Below are positions 17,727 through 26,700 of a stretch of 64,000 nt of DNA, one piece after another. Position numbers and translations under genes: made by a program. Source of the stretch: Marinoscillum furvescens DSM 4134 (GTDB lineage Bacteria; Bacteroidota; Bacteroidia; Cytophagales; Cyclobacteriaceae); the NCBI RefSeq assembly GCF_003386095.1, contig NZ_QREG01000010.1, positions 1 to 64,000 of the forward strand, given 5' to 3'. The stretch's first letter is position 1; every line of letters starts with the position of its first letter. The notes under the pieces are model-generated. The model saw only the letters and a program-made list of their open reading frames with translations. It did not search any database and was not told the origin of the DNA.

Positions 17727-18836
17727 ATGAAATTAAATTCAAAGATTATTATGCTTTGGGTGGCGGTTTTGTTGTACAACGGAAGTTATGCTCAAACTGT
17801 CTTTGATCAGAAAAAAATAGAGAATGCGATGGTCAGAGCCATGGAATGGCAGGAGGCGCATCCGATATTTGAAATGGACACCAGGGATTGGACATGTGGG
17901 GCGTACTATACTGGTGTGTCCAGAGCGCATAAGTCTACACGCAATCAAGTGTTTCTGGCAGCACTGAAGATGGCAGGTCACTACAACAACTGGGAGCCGT
18001 ATAAGCGGCTTCATCACGCAGATGATATCATTATCTCATACTCCTATTTATATGCCAATACGATAAGAAAACGCATCGTAGACTTAAAACCTACTCACGA
18101 GTTTATTCAGCATCACTTATATGAGCCCAACGCCTTTACCAATGGGTCAGATACCACACTTATGAAAATTCTTTGGTGGTGGTGTGATGCGCTTTTTATG
18201 GCACCACCGGTCATCGCTTATTATGCCGAGCAAACGAATGATAACTCTTTACTGGACGCTATGCACGAGCAATATAAGCAGACATATGACCTCCTTTATG
18301 ATCAGGAAGAGCACTTGTTCGCGAGGGACACACGGTTCTTGTGGGATGGCGTAGATGATATAAAGGAGGAAAATGGTAAAAAGGTGTTTTGGGGAAGGGG
18401 TAATGGTTGGGTGCTTGGCGGCCTTGCTTTGGTTCTTGATCACATGCCAAAGGACTATGAGCATCGGGAGTTTTATGAGCAGTTGTATAGAGAGATGGTA
18501 GCCAAACTCAAAGAATTACAACACAAGGATGGTCTTTGGAGGCCTAGTTTGTTATCGCCAGAGTCATACAGTTTTGGTGAGGTAAGTGGGAGTGGTTTTT
18601 ATACTTTCGCTATTGCCTGGGGAATTAATAATGGACTTTTGGAAAAGGATGAGTACCTGCGTGTGGCTATTGACGCCTGGAAGGGGCTTCAGAAATGTCA
18701 GCAGAAAAGTGGAAAGGTTGGCTGGGTTCAGAATATTGGTGCTGAGCCAAACAACGCTACCAGTGAAAGCTGGCAAAATTTTGGAACCGGAGCTTTTCTA
18801 TTGGCAGGAAGCGAAGTGATTAAGCTGAAGAAGTAA
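17727..18836 (+). CDS. Unsaturated uronyl hydrolase, GH105
   Basis: A 369-residue (alpha/alpha)6-barrel enzyme of the GH105 family. These enzymes remove the 4,5-unsaturated uronic acid left at the non-reducing end of oligosaccharides by a polysaccharide lyase. The motif WWCDALFMAPPV places the catalytic Asp near residue 154 (equivalent to Asp143 of YteR), and GRGNGWVLGGLA matches the conserved active-site segment. A signal peptide ends near SYAQ, so it is exported, probably periplasmic. GH105 members act on rhamnogalacturonan or ulvan products. Its presence implies that a lyase feeds this pathway, yet none is recognisable in the window. It appears monocistronic, with its own upstream element and a convergent terminator. 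Confidence 0.9.
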   Translation: MKLNSKIIMLWVAVLLYNGSYAQTVFDQKKIENAMVRAMEWQEAHPIFEMDTRDWTCGAYYTGVSRAHKSTRNQVFLAALKMAGHYNNWEPYKRLHHADDIIISYSYLYANTIRKRIVDLKPTHEFIQHHLYEPNAFTNGSDTTLMKILWWWCDALFMAPPVIAYYAEQTNDNSLLDAMHEQYKQTYDLLYDQEEHLFARDTRFLWDGVDDIKEENGKKVFWGRGNGWVLGGLALVLDHMPKDYEHREFYEQLYREMVAKLKELQHKDGLWRPSLLSPESYSFGEVSGSGFYTFAIAWGINNGLLEKDEYLRVAIDAWKGLQKCQQKSGKVGWVQNIGAEPNNATSESWQNFGTGAFLLAGSEVIKLKK

Positions 18837-18874
18837 GCTTCGCTTTGACATAGCTAATCAACAGGGGGGCTCTT

Positions 18875-18901
18875 ACTCACCGCAATATGATTGCGGTGAG
18901 T
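18875..18901. terminator. Convergent bidirectional terminator
   Basis: A perfect 12-bp stem (ACTCACCGCAAT at 18875-18886, complement at 18890-18901) with a 3-nt loop lies between the stops of GH105 (plus strand) and the DUF3291 gene (minus strand). Confidence 0.75.
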
Positions 18902-18906
18902 GCTCC

Positions 18907-19356
18907 TTAGCTTGTCCGAAGAGGATCATGATATTTGATGTCTTTAAATCCGAATGCCTCCGCTGAAGGTCCCTTATCTCTTAAAAATGTTAATTTATTT
19001 AACGCCTCACTGGTTTTTGGGTAGTTTCCTTCTTCAATCCACCACAATGCAGTATAGACTTCCTTCAGGTGGACAAACCATTCTTTTCTTCTTCTCAGTA
19101 ATTTTCCATGAAGATTGCTGAACGTGAAGTTTTTGAGAGATTCCACATTTTCCCAAACGGTGATATTGATCAGGGTTTTGTCGTCAGCCTCAGGAGCATC
19201 GGGATCTTCCTCTAATCTCCACACATATCCTGGGCTGGTTTCAGCCTCCTGATAAACGCTTTCAAGGTTATCCATGAACTCTTTCATGACAGGGTCATTC
19301 ATGTTTTCTCCTTTGATAACTGCTACATTGATTTGCGCTAGCTGATATCGGCTCAT
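18907..19356 (-). CDS. DUF3291 family protein
   Basis: A 149-residue cytoplasmic protein with no signal peptide. The start MSRYQLAQINVA, the central PGYVWRLEEDPD and NITVWENVESLKNF, and RRRKEWFVHLKEVYTALWWI follow the DUF3291 family pattern, a dimeric alpha/beta-barrel fold related to antibiotic-biosynthesis monooxygenases. No biochemical role is established. It lies 48 bp after the GH71/99-like gene at 19405, apparently in the same transcript. Its presence inside a PUL is unusual; it could act on a sugar or aldehyde intermediate, but that is a guess. Confidence 0.82.
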   Translation of the reverse strand: MSRYQLAQINVAVIKGENMNDPVMKEFMDNLESVYQEAETSPGYVWRLEEDPDAPEADDKTLINITVWENVESLKNFTFSNLHGKLLRRRKEWFVHLKEVYTALWWIEEGNYPKTSEALNKLTFLRDKGPSAEAFGFKDIKYHDPLRTS

Positions 19357-19404
19357 TTGTTAGTACAATTAATCTTTTAGTCTTACTGGTTGAGTACCTA
19401 CACC

Positions 19405-21168
19405 TTAGTAGTCAAAGTCAAATCTACGATCCGGCGCAGAATCTCCATCTAAAAAGAATGCGTCGATATCGGTTAATTGCTGCGGGTTATCAGACCAGTG
19501 AAAGTAAAACGAAGGTTTTGCTTCCAATTCGAGCTTTGCAAGCGGAATGGATAGTTCAAGCTCCGAACCTGAGTAACTGAGTTTCGTTTCTCCGATCGTT
19601 GACCAACCATTTTCTGTCCATTTTTGAATGCTAGAGGTGTTTTCGTCCACGGATTGGTTGATTAAGAAGTCATAGCCTTCCCAGCCCGTACTTTTATTTT
19701 TGTCAGTATCTAAAAACAAAAGCATCCAGTTAGGGTCTTTTGAAGATGTCAGCACGTTGGAGGTTTTGGCATAGGCATAAAGCGCCTGTTCATCGTAGGA
19801 GACTCTGCTCTCAATGATGTCGTTTCTACCCGTAGTGTTCGTCAACCTAAGGCTGGGATCATAACCGGCATGGTCTCGATGGGTGATATCATTTACCGGA
19901 TCCTGGTAAACAGGTAGTACGTCGGCCCAATCAGAGAACTGGCCATCAATTTTTATTGGGGCATTGCTGTACTCGTTAGGAGGGGGAGTTATGCCTTTGT
20001 ATCTTCTGATGTTGGAGATGAGCTGGTAATAGTAGTTATCCGTGTAGCCACCTTTCATAGGGGCTATATCCCGGTTAAATTCTTTGGTAAATACGTCAAC
20101 GAACATTGGGACGTGTTCTGAAATTGGCTTGCCTGCAAATTCGGTTTTTCCGGCCCGGTGGTCAAACCTCTGGGCAAGCCATTCATTCCATTGTGTGACC
20201 ATGACCACTTGTGGATCCACTTCCAAAGCTCTGTCCCATTGCTCCTGAAACTGGAGTCCCATATCTGTAAAATCCGTGTTGTAGTCATCATTGACTAGTG
20301 GTTGTTTGCCATTTTGGTAGCTCTTGCCTAAAGGGTTTCCCGGGTGATGAGCCACTGATACAGTGATTTGTTCAGGTACATTAGGATCCTCTTTCCAGCC
20401 ATAGTCCTGAGGGTACTTGTCCAGCCATTGCCAGTGGTTAGGCTCTTCTTTGGTTTTGGTCCATGCCCAGCTGTATTTGATAGTAAAGAAGTCCTTCACC
20501 TCAGGTCTGAGTACTGTGTCTTCCGGGTGTCCCAATACCAATGGCTTTCCGTCCCACCTAAACCATAAGTCTTCATGCAATCCCTTAGAATAAAATTCAT
20601 CGTAGAGCTCGTTCATTACTCGGCCGCTTTTTGTGTTGGACAGAAAACATATTTCGGGGGTTGATATGCCCTGCTGTCTCATTTCCGTTGAAATTTCACA
20701 TAGCAGTTTGACTGTTTTGAGATAGGTGCGATTGTTCGTTACATCAAAGAAAATAAAATCAACATCGGCATTAGAAAGCATTTGAAGATCCTTTCTGATT
20801 ACCCAGGGATCATCAGATCGGTAATATCCATACTCAGGTTCACCCCAAAAATGAAATTTACCTTTCGGCCCCCAATGGCGGTCACTTTCAGGCTGTTTCA
20901 GTATCTGGGTGATATCATAGATTTTGTTACCATGATAGCCATGCCAGATGTAATAGAAAACCCCTACAAACTTGTCCTCTTTTTTTTGACCAACATCCTC
21001 ATAGCTGGGAAGCGTACGCCCTAATGCGTCCGTAGCTACCCAATGGTGCGTGCTAAACATCGGACTACCCGTGGTGCTTGATTCAGAGACGGGCTGATTT
21101 TGATGTGTGATGCACGAATTACACAGTAGGATGACCGCACACTGAATGCTGAGATTTGATAATGTCAT
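19405..21168 (-). CDS. GH71/GH99-like protein with CBM9-like domain, lipoprotein (copy 1)
   Basis: A 587-residue exported protein with a lipobox-like start (ILLCNSC19). Residues about 45-395 form a TIM-barrel domain of the GH71/GH99/WbsX-like superfamily. Signature segments are GVFYYIWHGYHG, WGEPEYGYY, NADVDFIFFDVTNN, CFLSNTKSGRVMNELYDEFY and VDPQVVMVTQWNEW, whose Glu329 is a catalytic candidate because GH99 uses a W-x-E-W-type loop. Residues about 400-587 are a CBM9-like beta-sandwich (IKIDGQFSDWADVLPV, ending DGDSAPDRRF). Known relatives cleave alpha-mannans or alpha-glucans, but the substrate here is unknown. Close paralogues lie at 22601, 29625 and 38036. It heads a transcript with DUF3291. 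Confidence 0.75.
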   Translation of the reverse strand: MTLSNLSIQCAVILLCNSCITHQNQPVSESSTTGSPMFSTHHWVATDALGRTLPSYEDVGQKKEDKFVGVFYYIWHGYHGNKIYDITQILKQPESDRHWGPKGKFHFWGEPEYGYYRSDDPWVIRKDLQMLSNADVDFIFFDVTNNRTYLKTVKLLCEISTEMRQQGISTPEICFLSNTKSGRVMNELYDEFYSKGLHEDLWFRWDGKPLVLGHPEDTVLRPEVKDFFTIKYSWAWTKTKEEPNHWQWLDKYPQDYGWKEDPNVPEQITVSVAHHPGNPLGKSYQNGKQPLVNDDYNTDFTDMGLQFQEQWDRALEVDPQVVMVTQWNEWLAQRFDHRAGKTEFAGKPISEHVPMFVDVFTKEFNRDIAPMKGGYTDNYYYQLISNIRRYKGITPPPNEYSNAPIKIDGQFSDWADVLPVYQDPVNDITHRDHAGYDPSLRLTNTTGRNDIIESRVSYDEQALYAYAKTSNVLTSSKDPNWMLLFLDTDKNKSTGWEGYDFLINQSVDENTSSIQKWTENGWSTIGETKLSYSGSELELSIPLAKLELEAKPSFYFHWSDNPQQLTDIDAFFLDGDSAPDRRFDFDY

Positions 21169-21218
21169 TTATTTCAATTTTTTAGTCGAGTGAAATAACA
21201 AACTTGGTTTCAAATATC

Positions 21219-21233
21219 CATACAGTACCCACA
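21219..21233 (-). promoter_or_regulatory. Copy of recurrent upstream element
   Basis: Gene-sense TGTGGGTACTGTATG, 11 of 15 to consensus, about 51 bp before the ATG at 21168. The 421-bp spacer 21169-21589 holds this element and the terminator at 21420; no gene is supported there. Confidence 0.5.
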
Positions 21234-21419
21234 TGCTATGTAGCCTGTGATCACACCAAAAAAATGGAGCTACAGGTCTTAAGGTCGATATGAACAGTAA
21301 GGAGAAGGAGCACATGATCAGCACGGTGAAATAATGCTGTCTTAAGTGAATTTTTGACCATAAATAATGAGAAAGCTAATACTAATGGTTTTGTCGTGCA
21401 CGGTGTTCCAATGCACAGA

Positions 21420-21454
21420 AAAGGAAAGAATTGTTTAAAACAATTCTTTCCTTT
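21420..21454 (-). terminator. Long near-perfect palindrome, terminator
   Basis: A 35-bp palindrome (AAAGGAAAGAATTGTTT at 21420-21436, complement at 21438-21454) lies 136 bp after the stop of the gene ending at 21590. In practice this gives a stem of about 15 bp with a short A/T loop. Its T-rich arm favours termination of the minus-strand transcript. Confidence 0.65.
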
Positions 21455-21589
21455 CGATAGTGAGTAAGTAACCTGGATATGCAAATATTCGGTCTGGAGC
21501 TTTGACTTCACGGTGCGTTCAAATGTCTCTTGATGCGCTCGATACCGAAAAGGTAGTTAAAGGTTCATAGCTTTCTCGAAATGGTACTA

Positions 21590-22570
21590 CTACTTTCCAT
21601 CTTCCAATTCCTTTATCAACCATTTAGCAAACCCAAGGTAGGAGTAGGGGTCAGATTCGGGCCCTACTGGTCTTTGAGATCCGCATGAATGAGGAAAGGC
21701 ATTCAGGTAGTAGTACATGTTTTTGTGATGCTTGGGTAGTCCTCTTTCCCAGAAAGCCCTGAGCCAGTCTCTTTCCAGAAAGTCTGTGTAAGTCTCACAC
21801 TCTTTGTATTGGTAAGGGCCATAGTAAAAGATGTAGTCTTTACCCTGATCTAATACCCACTTGGCTCCTCTGGCTATTTCCTCCGGGTTGGAGATTTCAT
21901 TTCCCAATGGCCAGTAGCGGTTAAACTGATGTGACTCTACACAGATCCCGTCCATGGTACTGATAATGGCTCTAGCTTTAGGGTCATCCAGGAAAACTGC
22001 CGGATGCACGACCATTTGGATCAGTTTGTAGTTATCGTGCCTGATGAGCCCCAGGGCATGGGCATCTTTAAATACTTTTCGGGTATCATCCACGTCTCTT
22101 TGATGCAGTATTCTTGGGTCTCCCTCTATGGGGCCAGTATCGCCATTTTCTTTATCGTATAGCCATCCTTCACGACAGATGATGATATGTTTCACTTCAT
22201 TACCTTCCTGTTCGTGCAGACGAATGGTTTGAACTAGCTTGTTGGTTTTCGGATTGGTGTCTACCCAATCTTTCCCTTGCTGGTGTATATAATGTTCAAA
22301 AAAACGCTCTTTGGTTTTGAATGCGCCATTGTAGCCCTTCACCACATCCATGTGTTTGGCTGTATAGTTGTTTGGTTTTAGCACGTCATCATAGTTGCCA
22401 ATACCGGGTTTCCAATGGGCCACAGTTCCGCCACCGGTGGCTTCATGCGCACTGTCCCGTGGGTATGGCCTTATGCCCACTTTAGAACGGTTGCTTTGAG
22501 CCTGGGCACTTATATTTGAGATCAGACAGAAGAGAATAAGAAGCTTTGGAAGGCTATTCATATAGTTCAT
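21590..22570 (-). CDS. Secreted protein of unknown function
   Basis: A 326-residue exported protein (signal peptide MNSLPKLLILFCLISNISAQ; an upstream ATG at 22570 adds three residues). I do not recognise a family. Alternating hydrophobic strands (VKHIIICREGWLYD, NYKLIQMVVHPAVF, DYIFYYGPYQYKEC) and a run of aromatic and acidic residues look like a TIM-barrel glycoside hydrolase or sugar-binding fold. Candidate acidic residues include those in GICVESHQFN and CETYTDFLERDW. It follows the split GH71/99-like gene by 30 bp and likely shares its transcript, so a role in the same degradation step is inferred. Confidence 0.7.
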   Translation of the reverse strand: MNYMNSLPKLLILFCLISNISAQAQSNRSKVGIRPYPRDSAHEATGGGTVAHWKPGIGNYDDVLKPNNYTAKHMDVVKGYNGAFKTKERFFEHYIHQQGKDWVDTNPKTNKLVQTIRLHEQEGNEVKHIIICREGWLYDKENGDTGPIEGDPRILHQRDVDDTRKVFKDAHALGLIRHDNYKLIQMVVHPAVFLDDPKARAIISTMDGICVESHQFNRYWPLGNEISNPEEIARGAKWVLDQGKDYIFYYGPYQYKECETYTDFLERDWLRAFWERGLPKHHKNMYYYLNAFPHSCGSQRPVGPESDPYSYLGFAKWLIKELEDGK

Positions 22571-22600
22571 GAGGGTGTTATTTATTGATTAAGGTTTTTA

Positions 22601-25042
22601 TTATTCTACTATGATTTTTTCAGTAATGACCGTGTTGGATTGACCTCTTGCTTGAATAACATAGGTTCCCTTTTTCCATCCATCCACATTAATTTCGAAT
22701 ACCTTGTTGGGTTTCTCGCTTTTGTAAATAATCTGCCCGGTCAGGTTGTAGATTATGAGATAGGATTTTGAGGTAAGGGTCACCTGTAGTTTGTCATCTG
22801 CCGGATTCGGATAAGCGTTGATCCAACTTTGATTGAGTTTCTCGTTACCCGTAATGAGACTTTGCCCCTTATAGTGATACCTGAACCTCCGATCAGGAGC
22901 CGCATCCCCGTTGAGAAAAAAAGTGGTTTCATCGTTCAATTCTCCCGGATTATCAGCCCATTTGAAATGAAAATTGAGTGAGGAATTTTCAAGCCCCATC
23001 GCCACCCTCGGAATAGCCAACTCTATTTCGCGATCGCTAATAGATATGGATAGTTGCTGCGCATTTCCCCATTCTGTTCCGCTCCATTCCTTGATAGTGG
23101 TTTCCATAGCAGAGTTGAGGCTATGGTTGACCACAAAATCGTAACCTTCCCAACCTGTTTTTAAATCCCTGTCCACATCGATAAATAGAAGCATCCAGAA
23201 ATTATCTGTTGAGGAGGTAAGTGCTTGATTCGTTCTAACATAGAAGTATAGGTTTTCATCATCTGACATGACTTTAGACTCAACAATATCATTACGGCCA
23301 GTTGTGTTCGTGTACTGAACGCTTTTATCGTATCCCATAAAGTCCCGGTGCTCAACATCGCCAGCAGGATCCCCAAAAGAAGGTGTGACATCTTGCCAAT
23401 CGGAATAATCATTATCCAGTGTGATGGTTTTTGGAGGAGAGGCAGCTTCAGGTTCGTCCATCCCTTTGTATCTTAGAATGTTAGACATCATCTGATAATA
23501 GTAACTGTCCGTATAGCCTCCTTTCATTGGCGCAATGTCGCGATTGAACTCGACGTTGAGTACATCTACAAAGTAGGTGTCTCCATGGCTGATCGGCCTT
23601 CCTCCATAATGCGTTTTGGACGGATTGTCCCAAAGCTTACGCTGGGCTAACCATTCGTTCCATTGGGTGATCATAACTACCTGCGGATCCACCTCCAGGG
23701 CTCTTTTCCATTGCTCCTCAAATCCTTTTCCTTCGTGGGTTATGCTGGACGTATAGTCAGCATTGACAGTGGGTTGGCTTCCGTTATGATAACTTTTCCC
23801 ATAAGGGCTTTCTGGATGGTGGGCTGTTGATACGGTAATTTGTTCTGGTATGTTAGGGTCATTGACCCACCCCCAATCTTGAGGAAACTTGTCAAGCCAC
23901 TGCCAGTGGAATGGTTCATTAACCGTGTTGGTATGGGCCCAGCTTCGTCTGATTTTGAAAAAATTCCTAACCTCTGGTCTAAGGTCAGGGTCACTCTCTA
24001 TGCCCAATATCAATGGTTTGAATTGCCAGTAGAACCACAAATCTTTGTATAAATCTTTCGAGTAAAATTCATCATACAGTTCGTTCATAATCTGACCGCT
24101 TCTCGCATTGGTCAGAAAACATATGTCTGGTGTGGGGATCCCCTCTAGTCGCATTTGCAGCGAAACCTTGCAGAGCTCCTTGACTGTTTCCAGATAGGTA
24201 ACAGCATTGGTTACGTCGAAGAAAATGAAATCAACACGAGCATTGCTTAGCATTTGTAAATCCCTTCGAATGACCCAGGGATCTTCGGACCTGAAATACC
24301 CGTACTCCGATTCACCCCACCAGTGAAACTGGTTCACAGCACCCCAGGCAGGATTGTCTGATGATAATGGATGTGACGGATTGCTTTCCATTATTTTAGA
24401 AATATCATAGACTTCATCCCCATGATAGCCTGCCCATAGATAGTAGAAAACGCCAACTGTGCGATTGTCTCTTACTGGTCCTACCTCATCAAAAGTGGGC
24501 ATTTCCCTTCCCAGTGCATCTGTCACCACCCAGTTGCTCATATAATCGTGATTTGCGACCGGCGTATTTCCTGAGTCCACTTCACCTACATAAAAAGTCA
24601 GTTTAGCACTTGCAGCGGCGTACTGAGTGTTGCCTTCCTGAGTGGCCAGCACCTCAACTAGACCAATTTGCCCTGTGAGAGATATGATGTTACCCTCTAT
24701 TTGGGCGGGCCCGGAAACAATGCTATAGGTGACAGGTAAACCTGATGAGGCGGTTGCATTGATTTCGAAAGGAGGATCCTCTACGTTTTTTGAATCTACA
24801 GGATCGAAACTTATGGATTGCTCTAGCAACTCAGAATTTGAAACCTTCGCATTGAACAACCTGAGGGTAGCATTTCGTTGACATATGGCTACTTTACCGT
24901 TTTCTTTGACTTCTCTTTCGGCAAAAGACCCGAGTGCGTCCATTTCAGAATCGTAAACGCTTCCTGAAGTGTAAGTAAGGTTTTCCTTGTCTGAGAGCTG
25001 GATGAGAAAATGTGGTTCATCATTGACAAATACATATATCAC
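22601..25042 (-). CDS. GH71/GH99-like protein, C-terminal fragment of an interrupted gene (copy 2)
   Basis: An 813-codon open stretch that starts inside a concanavalin-like domain with no signal peptide. It is in the same frame as the fragment at 25055, separated only by a TAA and four sense codons (Asp-Asn-Asp-Asn), so it is the downstream part of one 1008-codon gene. The first available start is a GTG at 25042. Domains in this fragment: end of the ConA-like domain (1-65), Ig-like domain (about 70-155), GH71/99-like barrel (about 165-530, with VDPQVVMITQWNEW), CBM9-like domain (about 540-735, ending DGDAAPDRRFRYHY) and a T9SS sorting domain (YPNPADDKLQVTL). If made alone it would lack an export signal. 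Confidence 0.72.
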   Translation of the reverse strand: MIYVFVNDEPHFLIQLSDKENLTYTSGSVYDSEMDALGSFAEREVKENGKVAICQRNATLRLFNAKVSNSELLEQSISFDPVDSKNVEDPPFEINATASSGLPVTYSIVSGPAQIEGNIISLTGQIGLVEVLATQEGNTQYAAASAKLTFYVGEVDSGNTPVANHDYMSNWVVTDALGREMPTFDEVGPVRDNRTVGVFYYLWAGYHGDEVYDISKIMESNPSHPLSSDNPAWGAVNQFHWWGESEYGYFRSEDPWVIRRDLQMLSNARVDFIFFDVTNAVTYLETVKELCKVSLQMRLEGIPTPDICFLTNARSGQIMNELYDEFYSKDLYKDLWFYWQFKPLILGIESDPDLRPEVRNFFKIRRSWAHTNTVNEPFHWQWLDKFPQDWGWVNDPNIPEQITVSTAHHPESPYGKSYHNGSQPTVNADYTSSITHEGKGFEEQWKRALEVDPQVVMITQWNEWLAQRKLWDNPSKTHYGGRPISHGDTYFVDVLNVEFNRDIAPMKGGYTDSYYYQMMSNILRYKGMDEPEAASPPKTITLDNDYSDWQDVTPSFGDPAGDVEHRDFMGYDKSVQYTNTTGRNDIVESKVMSDDENLYFYVRTNQALTSSTDNFWMLLFIDVDRDLKTGWEGYDFVVNHSLNSAMETTIKEWSGTEWGNAQQLSISISDREIELAIPRVAMGLENSSLNFHFKWADNPGELNDETTFFLNGDAAPDRRFRYHYKGQSLITGNEKLNQSWINAYPNPADDKLQVTLTSKSYLIIYNLTGQIIYKSEKPNKVFEINVDGWKKGTYVIQARGQSNTVITEKIIVE

Positions 25043-25054
25043 ATTATCATTGTC

Positions 25055-25627
25055 TTAAATTCTGAATGTATTTTGATGCTTCAAGCTTGCAATACCGGCT
25101 GGTTTCGGGACTTCAATCCTGGTCACCGGTGTATTATTTGTTTCATAAGCCCCAGTAAACTGAACGATCAATGATTCCCCGTTTTCTGTTGGGTACAAGG
25201 CAATCCCTTCAGAATTAAAGCCCGGATCACCCTCGGCCGGTTCTTGTACCCTTTCGCCTTGGTTGTTGTCCACTCTAATGACGATACCCCCTCGATGGCT
25301 ACCGTTTCCATAGCCAATTTCTGCTACTAGAATGTATGGTGGAACAAGTGTGTTTTTGGATCGAATAATACGTTTAGAGATCCACTGAAACTGTAAGTAA
25401 CCATTTTCAATGTCTGATGCTGAAAAGATATTGGGGTCAACAGTTTCCCAATAATTGTAAAAGAAAGTTTCATCCCACTGATTGGTCGTGAAATCCTGGT
25501 CATAGACTGTGTTTAGTGTCTGAGTAGGTCGGTCATCCCAGGTTTGAGCCCAAAGGCTACTGTGCCCAATACTAAAAATCAACAGTCCTAGTATGTATTT
25601 TTTCATTTGAACTTTTGTCCTAATCAT
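25055..25627 (-). CDS. N-terminal fragment of the interrupted GH71/99-like gene: signal peptide and ConA-like domain
   Basis: 190 codons starting MIRTKVQMKKYILGLLIFSI; the second Met (25606) may be the true start of the signal peptide, which ends near SLWAQ. The rest is most of a concanavalin/LamG-like domain with YLQFQWISKRIIRSKN and HRGGIVIRVDNN strands. The frame ends at a TAA at 25055-25057 in mid-domain, and the same frame continues with VIYVFVNDEPHFLI, which completes the fold. The fragment is therefore not an independent gene. Without the downstream part it would be a short secreted binding-like fragment. Confidence 0.7.
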   Translation of the reverse strand: MIRTKVQMKKYILGLLIFSIGHSSLWAQTWDDRPTQTLNTVYDQDFTTNQWDETFFYNYWETVDPNIFSASDIENGYLQFQWISKRIIRSKNTLVPPYILVAEIGYGNGSHRGGIVIRVDNNQGERVQEPAEGDPGFNSEGIALYPTENGESLIVQFTGAYETNNTPVTRIEVPKPAGIASLKHQNTFRI

Positions 25628-25701
25628 TTGTCCAACTCCAGAAATTGAGTCAGGGAAAGAAGAATCCTAATTACTAATTTATATTTTGGGTTTGCGAAGT
25701 T

Positions 25702-25716
25702 TATCCTGCACGTACC
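25702..25716 (-). promoter_or_regulatory. Copy of recurrent upstream element
   Basis: Gene-sense GGTACGTGCAGGATA, 12 of 15 to consensus, 75-95 bp before the possible starts at 25627 and 25606. The 166-bp gap after the DUF1080 gene at 25794 supports a separate promoter here. Confidence 0.5.
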
Positions 25717-25793
25717 TGAACGGCCATATCCAGTTGAAGTAATAATACATACTCGGATGGCAGGCTAGCTCCAGTTTGTACCACTGAGAAGAA

Positions 25794-26516
25794 CTAATTC
25801 ACTTTAATTCTTACATTTCTGTATTCAATTTTCATTGGAGGGCCGACATGTACCTGAACCCCAAGAAAGCCCCCTGTAGATCTGTTTTCGTCATCATCAT
25901 CTATGATCACACACATAAGCTGCCCATTTATTAGATGAGAAATTGTGTTGCCCCTGACCAGAATATGGTATTCATTCCAATCGTTAGATTTGATGAGTTT
26001 TGACAGGTCTGTTTTATCGCCCGAGGAACCGATTTCTAGTGGTTTTGACTTTTCTGATATTTGAGTAACCTGCCCTCTTAAAGCGAGAAATGTACGCCCT
26101 CTTTCTTCATAGTTTTGGCCCGTCCATTGGTTAGCTCCATCAATGTCCGCCTGATACCCTTTTAGCGCGTAGGGCTTGTTAGCAACCTTTTGACTATGAT
26201 AATTGATTCCGCTATTGCCATTTGGTGATATTCTAAACTCAGCCTTTAATTCCAGGTTACCTACAAGTGAGTCTTTATATATCAAAAAGGAATTTTCTTC
26301 AAGAAGGTTGTCTTCGGTGACGATACCAACAATACAGCTATCTTGAACGGACCAATATTCTGGATCCCCAAACCAGCCTTGCAACGAGTATCCATTAAAG
26401 ATCTGCTTGAAGCCTTCCTCGCTATCTGCTCGCACTGGAAATTGTGCGCTTGACAGGAATAATAAGTGGCAGAATAAAAGACTCAACAGTGTTTTAATAC
26501 AGATGGATTTGGTCAT
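25794..26516 (-). CDS. DUF1080 (3-keto-disaccharide hydrolase-like) secreted protein
   Basis: A 240-residue protein with a signal peptide (TLLSLLFCHLLFLSSAQ). The classic DUF1080 pattern is present: FKQIFNGYSLQGWFGDPEYW at the start, FRISPNGNSGINYHSQ in the middle, then SNDWNEYHILVRGNTISHLI and GFLGVQVHVGPPMKIEYRNV at the end. The fold is a ConA-like beta-sandwich; characterised relatives cleave 3-keto-glycosides and others bind carbohydrate. It lies 184 bp after a sulfatase gene on the same strand, possibly still in its transcript. More typical of the family than the protein at 9104. Confidence 0.88.
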   Translation of the reverse strand: MTKSICIKTLLSLLFCHLLFLSSAQFPVRADSEEGFKQIFNGYSLQGWFGDPEYWSVQDSCIVGIVTEDNLLEENSFLIYKDSLVGNLELKAEFRISPNGNSGINYHSQKVANKPYALKGYQADIDGANQWTGQNYEERGRTFLALRGQVTQISEKSKPLEIGSSGDKTDLSKLIKSNDWNEYHILVRGNTISHLINGQLMCVIIDDDDENRSTGGFLGVQVHVGPPMKIEYRNVRIKVN

Positions 26517-26700
26517 ACTCTTATGTTTATATGGTCGATCAGGTGGCTACAAGACGCTGAGGCGAACGGCCTATTTTACCTTTGTTGGGTAGTTGTACAT
26601 TTATATTACTTCAGTTCGTTTCATACTGATTTACATGATTGGTTAGATGTTTAAGGGGAGCATTTTTTGTTTCCCTTTTTTATGAACTGATTATTGCATT

